64,000 nt of DNA from Homarus americanus. Lineage: Eukaryota; Arthropoda; Malacostraca; Decapoda; Nephropidae. The notes beneath the pieces were generated by a model, which worked only from the letters and a program-made list of their open reading frames with translations, searched no databases and was not told where the DNA came from. The DNA lies in assembly GCF_018991925.1 (NCBI RefSeq), contig NW_024724368.1:5730545-5794544 (forward strand). Direction: 5' to 3'. Below, piece after piece: positions 56,701-64,000 of the stretch; the first letter of the stretch is position 1, and every line of letters begins with the position of its first letter. The translations under genes were made by a program, and so were the position numbers.

Positions 56701-58675
56701 TAAGGGTGAATTTTCAAGTCATTGTGCAACCTTTAAATATTATTATTATTATTTTATGAACTTTGCACACAGTGTTTTTGTGACAAATGGAAGATTTTGC
56801 AAGGGTAGACCTGAAAAGTTCCTACTTCGAAAAATAAGGACCACCCAAGTACTGTACTCATGGTAAAAAAAAAAAGTATCTATCCACACTGTGTGTGAAA
56901 CAATATGACACCTTGGACGGAGAATTTTGACAAACTTGCCAAGACAACACAAATCATATTGATCATTTTGACATTCATCGAACCCATCTGGACAGCTTTT
57001 TATTTATTTTTTGCCGAGTTAATTCTAAAGCTGCTCTAATATAGTACATGAGTATTATACTCATTTGTTTAACATCTATCTTGAGTACAGTATTCTCAAG
57101 TATTTTTCACACTCGGTAATCATTATCAACTGTGATGCTTTTCTTTATCCAGTTTATAAGTACCGTATCATGTGTCTTCCTTCTATTATTCTCAAATGTT
57201 AACTAGTCGAATATCAAAATCTTTACCTCACTACCACACCCAGTTTCAGAAATAAACATTGTTCATGTCTTTATTTAATTCCTTCTGGATCCTTATCTAA
57301 AGAAATAGGCAAAAATTGTTAAGTACATATGCTGGTTTCAGTAAGTTACCTAGATGACATACTACTGTGTATATATCATTTACCATATAAACCAGAAAGC
57401 TTTTTATTATTGTATTCATATACGTACTGTATTATATGTTTTTATGTATCATTTTTGTAATTTTAGCATTTTGTATCAAAGTTTTTTAAAGAGATTGTCA
57501 CTTAAATTACCTCCCAGTTTCATGTGCACAATGTTTTAACATTAATAATGCGACAAAATAATGTGTTTATACTTAGATATATTGACAGTACTTATATACC
57601 ATTTTGATGTTGAAATGAGTTAGGAACTGCCAGTCTATGAGATGCTTTACTTCTGTATTTCCTTTATCAACCACCAAGTTTTGTTTTTAATGTTTCAGAC
57701 ATATCACCTCCTTCCTTCTCATCGTTTATTCCACCTTGATCTCTTTACTTTGGTTTTACAAAAGATAAAATTATTATTATTTTTTCTTATGCAGCTTTTT
57801 ATTTTCAAATTTATTAGTTGTTTTATATTCGTTTTATGTCACACTTCCTATGTTCCCTGTAGTCTTATGGAACTGTACTTTGGTACATAGCAACCCAAGC
57901 CCTGTAGACTGAGTCATCCTGTTATTGGATTCTAAGAACTGCAGTCAAATCAAACTGTTCATGTTTGAAGTGATTAGATTACAGTATAGAGTTCACGAAA
58001 CTACTTTGCTTGTCATTTGTAATTAAATTCTTTGTACAACTGGTAATTCCATTTCCATTATTTATGACATATCAACATCATCTGCTGCTGTCTGCTCCTT
58101 AGAGCCAGGTTGTAAACACATTTTCTAATCATATTAATAACCTTTGTAACCTAACTCCTATCTTGTGTAACTCATGCGGTACTAATTAAGTCTTGGATGG
58201 AAAACCATTTGTATCTTAAGCTAATTAGTTTATACCTTCCCATATGATCATATCTTGGGACTGTATCTAAAAATAAACCTGATGGATATGAAGGCTGCTA
58301 TTAGGCTCAATGCTGAGAGTCATGTCACTATCACATGCTGTGTGTTTCTTAACTGTTATTTAACTCAGTTATAAAACATCATTCCATGAGCACATGACAT
58401 TCTTGATTGTCTTACATCTCCTGTTAAGAGCTAAGTTGAACCCCTCATCATTTTAGCATTTTATTCAGAGTTGAGCTAAGTGGTGCCTTGCTATATTGGT
58501 GAAAAGCATTGTTGTGTTTGCTAATTTCATGTTGTAAAATATTTAAAGTGCCTAACAACCCAGTTTGAGGTTAGTCAACATGTTGATATGCAGGAGCACA
58601 CAACCCAGCACTATGTTAAAGGACATGCCTGTATAAGCTTAGCTCAGTCTATCATATGACATCCTCAATGAAACA
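53786..58675. other. Intergenic; no gene seen
   Basis: AT-rich, with (TACAG)4 at 54423-54442. A diverged copy of the 9888 Tc1-like terminus lies at about 56850-56995 (AAAGTATCTATCCACACTG, TGTGTGAAACAATATGACACC). No exon or RNA gene was recognised. Confidence 0.4.
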
Positions 58676-60089
58676 AAAGTAATATCTCCATCAGCCAAAC
58701 CTCTCCAAGATCTGGAATTTTTCCGGGAAAACTCTCTCCCTTTTGGGTATGTAAACAAGACTCTGAGGTTGAAAAATCAGCCGTATTTTCTGGAAATTTC
58801 CTAGAAAACTTCCAGAAACTCCAACTTCTTTTTTCTGGGTTTGGGACAAGTTTCGAGGATGAAATAATGCACAATTTCCGGAGAAAATCTCTCCAAATTT
58901 TTCTGCTCCTGGCCTAGGCACAAAGGTTCCTGGAGAGTGACAAAAGATTGCATCATGCTCCTGGGTTCTCAGTGCTAGGTACATAGGTGAGAAGACCACT
59001 TGGGTAACACTGCAATTGGCTAATGCTGTCATGTGACCACATGGGATGCCTGTGAAAGGCTGATGCATCTCCCAGATTATCCCCCCCTCCCCTCAAGGCA
59101 AGTTTCAGAGCACGCTTAATTCATTGTCCGCAGCCATTCTACAAGGTTGACTTCTCACTCGCTGCTGTGTTTGCATACAATTTGTGTTGTTCAGTACTGT
59201 ACACTCATTTAAAAAATATTCTGCACCCTTGGCTCTGAAACCATTCGCAATGATCACTGCAACAGAAGCCGTGATGGGTGTTATCAGATTTATTGGTCCG
59301 GTGTGTCATATTGTATAACCCTGTGAAGGTGCAGAATAATCTTTTAGTGAGTGTACTTTCCTGTACTAGGACACAATCAACCAATAATACAGTGTTTAAG
59401 GAGTATTAAGATGCAAACAGTGATTACAGTGTGTAATTTTACTGTAAATTTACATATTTTGTGTGAGAACCATACATATGCTATGGCAGTGGACAGTGTT
59501 TGTATACCATACATTTCTGTACCAAAAAATAATCAGCCAAGAATACAGTGTAATATGTTTCACTCCTGATTTACCAGTCCTTCATGGAGGGAGAGGACAG
59601 TGACAGGCCATCCTGTTTCATCTTATCACCATTCAGCCTGCCTGCATCACAATCTCAAAGTGACAGTATCTACTGGTGAGTACCCTATACATTTTATTTT
59701 GTTTATTTATATTGTGTAATGTTTTATGTTTACAGTATTTACAATATATTGTACTTGTACAGTGATGTTTGCATAAATAAATACAGCTCATGTCTGTCTG
59801 TGCGAGATGTGTACAGTAGTTTAGATTCTTGGAAAGCATTCCCCAGCACTGGTGCGAAGTTTAGAATCTCGGAAAACTTTCCCCAGAGCCCAGAAACATT
59901 CCAGGGATGTGCGATAGTGTCTATCCGTGGGAGATACATAGTTTACTCTTGGAAACTTTTCCCAGCAACCGGAAAAATTCTGGGAATGTGGGATTTTTCA
60001 GAGTTTGAGAGAGTCCTCTTGTTACCCAGAAATCTATCATCCCCAGAAGAGCTGTGCACCAATTATTCCTGCTAATGGGGATATTACTG
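58676..60089. mobile_element. Fold-back/pogo-type MITE, ATATCCCCATTAGC family, copy 1
   Basis: The left end is AGTAATATCTCCATCAGCC; the right end is GCTAATGGGGATATTACTG followed by TA. Both arms are rich in GGAAAxxTTCCxxG words (58700-58930 and 59820-60020), so the element could form long hairpins. About 1.4 kb without a transposase. Confidence 0.65.
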
Positions 60090-60091
60090 TA

Positions 60092-61100
60092 ATAGCATTC
60101 ACAAATTGTACATACTGTATGTGAGGTTCCAGGAACATAATGCTCTAATGCAGAGCTTACTATATGAAGCTTTCATGCAAACACGAATAGCAATTTAATA
60201 ACTACATTAATTTTATTTAATATTATAAACACCTATACTCTCCTCAAGGATAGTCTGTTGTGTTCTGCATGAGGAAAGGCTGGTGTTATATGAGTGTATA
60301 AAGCAACATGGCCTATCAGTATCTTCAAGGATTTGAAATTAATGTCTGCTTCAAAAAATATAGCATAAATGTTGCTATCACTCCTTAATTCCCCACATCA
60401 TTTCTAGTATGTCTTTCACCTCACCTTTCAACCATGACACTTGAAGGACAATGTTAAGGAAGCAAAATTGCATATTAAAGATAGGACGACATAACAGGGT
60501 TTATATGAACATTACAGTAGTTAGAGTATATCTATGACAGCAAGGGAAGGGAGAGCGAGTTTGCCATACAGTACTCCAGCCACCTAGCAGCAGTTATAAA
60601 AGTTTGCAAGACAGCAGAAAAATATTCAACATTTAAAAAGAGGTGTATAATGTAATAAAAGAAAATCTGTACTTTAATTTTGTTTAATTATGATTACACA
60701 ATAAGATTAAAAAGAAACTTATCTTTTTGTTTCACCAGCAATGTCCTGTATAATCAAAACATGGTTACTTATAACTTCTGATAAACAACAGATGTAAAAG
60801 AAGTTACATAATTTAGAAGTTAGAAATTTTCAATTGTTATTTAAAAAACTGAGCACTGTTGAGGGGATAACAGTTGTCTAGTTCAAAATGGAGGCTAAAT
60901 AAATAAAACTGATTAAATATGTTGTCAACTGGGACAATCGGTGTTAAGAAATATTGGTATTCAGCAAAAATCCAACAAGTTTGGAAAATATTTAATCGAA
61001 AATACAAAACTTGATTTAAAAAACATACTAGAATATTTCCTTTACATTAAACCTCAAGTATATGTCCAATCATTATTCTATAACCTCAAAATAAAACTAC
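60092..61100. other. Downstream flank of the minus-strand gene
   Basis: AT-rich. A minus-strand ATTAAA at about 60673-60678 is a possible but unproven poly(A) signal for the gene ending at 61101. Confidence 0.3.
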
Positions 61101-61262
61101 TCATTTGAAAATTACTGTATCAAGCATAGCACCAAGACACTGGACAATATTCGACGTCATAAGAACTTCTACTTTGTCCTCCAGGTGCCGCTTAGGGTCC
61201 AGTTTACCAACATTTTTGATGGCAAGTTGCTCTGGAGTCATTTTTTCCTCCTCTTCCAAACT
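61101..61262 (-). CDS. Unknown minus-strand gene, last exon
   Basis: The acceptor is ATGTTTTTTCAG. 53 codons plus TGA, starting [20 protein letters not shown] and ending MLDTVIFK. Phase 0. Confidence 0.7.
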   Translation of the reverse strand, partial: SLEEEEKMTPEQLAIKNVGKLDPKRHLEDKVEVLMTSNIVQCLGAMLDTVIFK

Positions 61263-62648
61263 CTGAAAAAACATGAATATAAATATGGTGAATTAATCAT
61301 ATGAGGGAATTTAATGTTATCTAAAACTGGAACCTTAATTTCTATGGTTACAACTTACTTCAAGATTCTCATAAATATAAGAGTTTTTCATATTTATACT
61401 ATTTGTTTTGAAATTGGCATATATTGTACCATGATCTAACATTTTTTTTTTTAACTATAGATAAATTGGAACAGTAAAACGTACACTAAAATAAATAAAT
61501 ATTATATATATATATGTATATAAAACTGCTATCATCAATGTTATATGGCCATTTTTATGCTCACGCTGGTTAGCCATGATTATCTAGTGACAGTTCTCCA
61601 TGCAGTGCAATCTCTCATTTTCTTAACTCAAAGTCATTTCCTGCATCCACTCCACATGTCATTCTTGGCCTATGCCTAGCTCTCCTCCCCTCCAAACTTG
61701 TACACCTCTTATTCCAATTGGTCTCCTCCATTCACTTTACATGCCCATTTCATCAGGTCAGTCTACCTTGGCTCAATACCTAGCCACCCTTTAAGCTCAA
61801 AACAGAGTTCCCTATTCTTAAGTGTCACATCGCACTGACAGATAGGAAACATTCTTCAGAGCAAAGAAAATATATAAATTACAAAGTCATAGGGTTAGAT
61901 TCCTGAAGACCCCATGAACGTTATTTCCTGATGTTTTATGGGAAATCTACAACTGGTTCCACCACTATCCACCCTCTCTTACTGTACTAACCAGTGGTCT
62001 TCTTCCCTATCCACTAACCATATCCAAGATGCGCATTATCACCTCATGCGTTCATTTTCAAAATAAAATATAAATCAAATGTACAGTTGCAAAATGCCAA
62101 AAATTATGCACACAAAGGTCCTTCCCAGCATCAACACTACCAATCACCTACCTACTTCCTTTGCTACCAATCAGTCATAGCTACAAAATCTGATTATGAA
62201 AGTAAAACTTAAGTTTCTTACTAATAATCCAGTCTTATATTAACTACTCATGAACTTGTGAACTTTTAACATTCTGAACATTCAGTACTTAAGTAAAATC
62301 ACACATTCTGGCTACATCAATCAGTTCTAAGAATACCTAAATTGGCTGACTGATTCAAATATTGAGAGAACTTTTTGCTCTACTTGTAACTTCCAGCCCA
62401 TGTTGATAAAGCCCAAGACCATTTCTTAATCACCTACTGAATTGTTACTCTTAATAGAAAATGCAAGTACTGTACAGGTCAGGTGCTTTATTCTCAGCTC
62501 ACAGCAACCAACCTTATTATATGCAGTTGCTAGGTTAAGGATCTCTTTAACTGTGTCCTCATTGAGACTGCTGTGCTCATTGTAATTCTGCAGTGTCAGC
62601 CCTTCCATCCATGATTTCTTATGTAGATTTAAGAGCATCTGTTGTTCT
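61101..62648 (-). CDS. Conserved-looking protein of unknown function, last two exons
   Basis: The exons 62648-62513 and 61262-61101 (minus) join in phase 0 across a GT-AG intron. The first enters with one base of a split codon, so more exons lie upstream, probably beyond the right edge. The product ends [20 protein letters not shown] ... [16 protein letters not shown] / [20 protein letters not shown] ... [14 protein letters not shown] ... [18 protein letters not shown] and a TGA at 61103-61101. It is charged, helical, and has no signal or membrane segment. The dense [19 protein letters not shown] end looks like a conserved domain, but I cannot name the family. Its 3' end faces that of C2CD3. 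Confidence 0.7.
61590..61790 (-). mobile_element. Decayed LINE fragment
   Basis: The minus strand reads, with stops, [20 protein letters not shown], similar to the C-terminal 'WxGHVxR...V' stretch of RTE-type reverse transcriptases. It lies in the intron of the minus-strand gene. Weak. Confidence 0.3.
62513..62648 (-). CDS. Unknown minus-strand gene, penultimate exon
   Basis: The acceptor on the minus strand is TATATCTACCAG and the donor AAG/GTTGGT. Codes [20 protein letters not shown] through [11 protein letters not shown]. 136 nt, entering in phase 2 and leaving in phase 0. Confidence 0.7.
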
Positions 62649-62773
62649 CTGGTAGATATACAAGAACATGTTAATTAATAGTTTTGTAAGGATTAAACGA
62701 GACGTGCATTAATAATCACATAAGAGATATACTGTATTTTTATATTAGGGCTATGTAACATGATTTGATAATA

Positions 62774-63722
62774 CTGTAGTGATATCCCCGTTAGCCAGAA
62801 TAAGTGGTGCAGAGTGGTTCCAAGATTGAGAGAGTCCCTGGTATGAAGACAAATTTTCTCACCCCTAGAATTTTTTTCCGGATATTGGGGAAAGTTTTTA
62901 AAGTCAAAACTATGCAACTCGCATGAACAGACACGGAGCTGTTATTAGTGATGCAAACAAAACTGTATACATTATACTGTACTAACCAGCAGATGCTGTC
63001 ATCTCGAGCTTGCAATACAGTCAGGTCAAATGGTGATACTGTATGATGATACAGAATGGCCTGCCTTTGTCCTGTACCATCTGTAGCAGGTGTTGCTAAC
63101 TCTCCTCTCCCTCCACGAAGGAGGGATTGTACATGTACTGTATACTATAAATGCACCCTCTACACTAGCATACACTGTCCACTCTGCTATGTATTGTCCA
63201 GTACTGTACATCTGGTACTTTCACACTCATTGAATATACAGTACAGTATATTTAACTATAATCACTTTTTATGTCTTAGCACTGCTTTATCAGTATTCTT
63301 GGCTGATCATATGCTGGTACAGTAATATAGATCGTATGCAAAAACAGCAGTGAGTGAACTAAATTGTACAATGGCAGCAGACAATGAATTAAGAGTGTCA
63401 TGATGCAAGAGTTTGAGGATATAGGCTTCGAGATATATCAGCCAATCATAGGCATCCTGTGCAGTCACATGACAATCATAGTTCACGGACACTTTCAGCC
63501 TACCCACCCATGAGCCCAGCACGCGTCTCCGAGTTGTAAACATGATGCAATCTCAAAAATTCATTCTTGGATTTTCCAGAAATGCACATGATTCAATCCT
63601 CAAAAATTAATTTCTATGCCCAGAATTTCACTAAACGAAAAAAAAATAAAAAATAAATAAATAAATAAACCTGGCTACTGGAGAGCGAAGATTCAAGCTA
63701 ACCGAGAGATAAATTACTACAG
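62774..63722. mobile_element. pogo-type MITE, ATATCCCCRTTAGC family, copy 2
   Basis: The left end is CTGTAGTGATATCCCCGTTA and the right end TAACCGAGAGATAAATTACT plus ACAG, flanked by TA at both sides. Same family as 58676-60089 (GGAAA...CCGGA hairpin words), but bounded by CTG...CAG rather than CAG...CTG, which may reflect a retained footprint. Confidence 0.6.
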
Positions 63723-63774
63723 TATATTACATAAAAATATTCTCGAAGTTGCGATAGAATAAGAATACTGTATA

Positions 63775-64000
63775 CAGGTGCTCCTCTACTTAAGAACGTT
63801 CAACTTACAAACTTTCAGAGATATAAACATCATCACTGAGGGGGGTTACCTGCCAGAACAGGTGTTTAATGTGGATAAAAATGGATTATTTTGAAGAAAA
63901 TTACAGATAGAACAAACATTACCTAAGAGGAAAAGAGTGAGCCAGGTTTTAAGGCTGTATTAAAGGGTATAGCTGTATTAAATATCCATAATCTTTTAAT
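63775..64000 (+). mobile_element. Tigger deletion derivative, cut by the window edge
   Basis: After TA it starts CAGGTGCTCCTCTACTTAAG, then a transposase scrap: YLPEQVFNVDKNGLF, where Tigger has EQVFNVDETGLFW, followed by a TDRTNIT-like block. The catalytic-region glutamate is replaced and a stop follows. The right end is outside. Confidence 0.65.

Noticed and set aside
1..64000. CRISPR arrays, bacterial operons, rRNA and tRNA genes
   Set aside because: No direct-repeat/spacer pattern, no ribosome-binding sites or gene packing, and no cloverleaf or rRNA core sequence was recognised; the window is eukaryotic.

Overview
This is an AT-rich piece of an animal nuclear genome with spliced genes, long introns and very dense transposon debris. 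An arthropod, most likely a decapod crustacean, fits best: there are interstitial CCTAA (TTAGG-type) telomere-like arrays, CR1-like and I/Jockey-like LINEs, many pogo/Tigger and Harbinger DNA transposons, and the short words TACAGTA and TACTGTA are scattered almost everywhere. The species is inferred, not read directly.

Three host genes can be supported. (1) Left, about 1-6.3 kb, plus strand: four consecutive phase 1-1 exons, each coding one complete sushi/CCP module. They belong to an extracellular or membrane protein whose start and end are not visible. (2) Centre, 18.76-50.43 kb, plus strand: a ten-exon gene whose reading frame joins cleanly across all nine introns. It gives a protein of about 1778 residues that I identify as C2CD3, the centriole-elongation/ciliogenesis C2-domain protein. 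Its start codon has a good Kozak context and an in-frame stop just upstream. (3) Right, 62.65-61.10 kb, minus strand: the last two exons of a conserved-looking helical protein that I do not recognise; the rest lies off the right edge or was not found.

The remainder is mostly mobile DNA. At 1-14 kb there are several 3' pieces of one CR1-like LINE family, two related solo-LTR-like repeats and LINE ORF1 fragments. The introns of C2CD3 hold two nearly full-length but broken Tigger elements (23.2-25.3 kb, minus; 41.0-43.4 kb, plus), a broken Harbinger (45.9-47.2 kb), a LINE with a second LINE tail nested in it (34.4-36.3 kb), and at least six different TA-flanked palindromic MITE families with CAG...CTG ends. 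Two more such elements and a Tigger deletion derivative lie at 58.7-64.0 kb. A 36-bp minisatellite lies in C2CD3 intron 1.

The observation most worth following is that the ubiquitous TACAGTA/TACTGTA words look like excision footprints (or ends-only remnants) of these CAG-ended, TA-targeting transposons. One LINE copy, compared with its relatives in this same window, carries exactly such an extra 10 bp at a TA.
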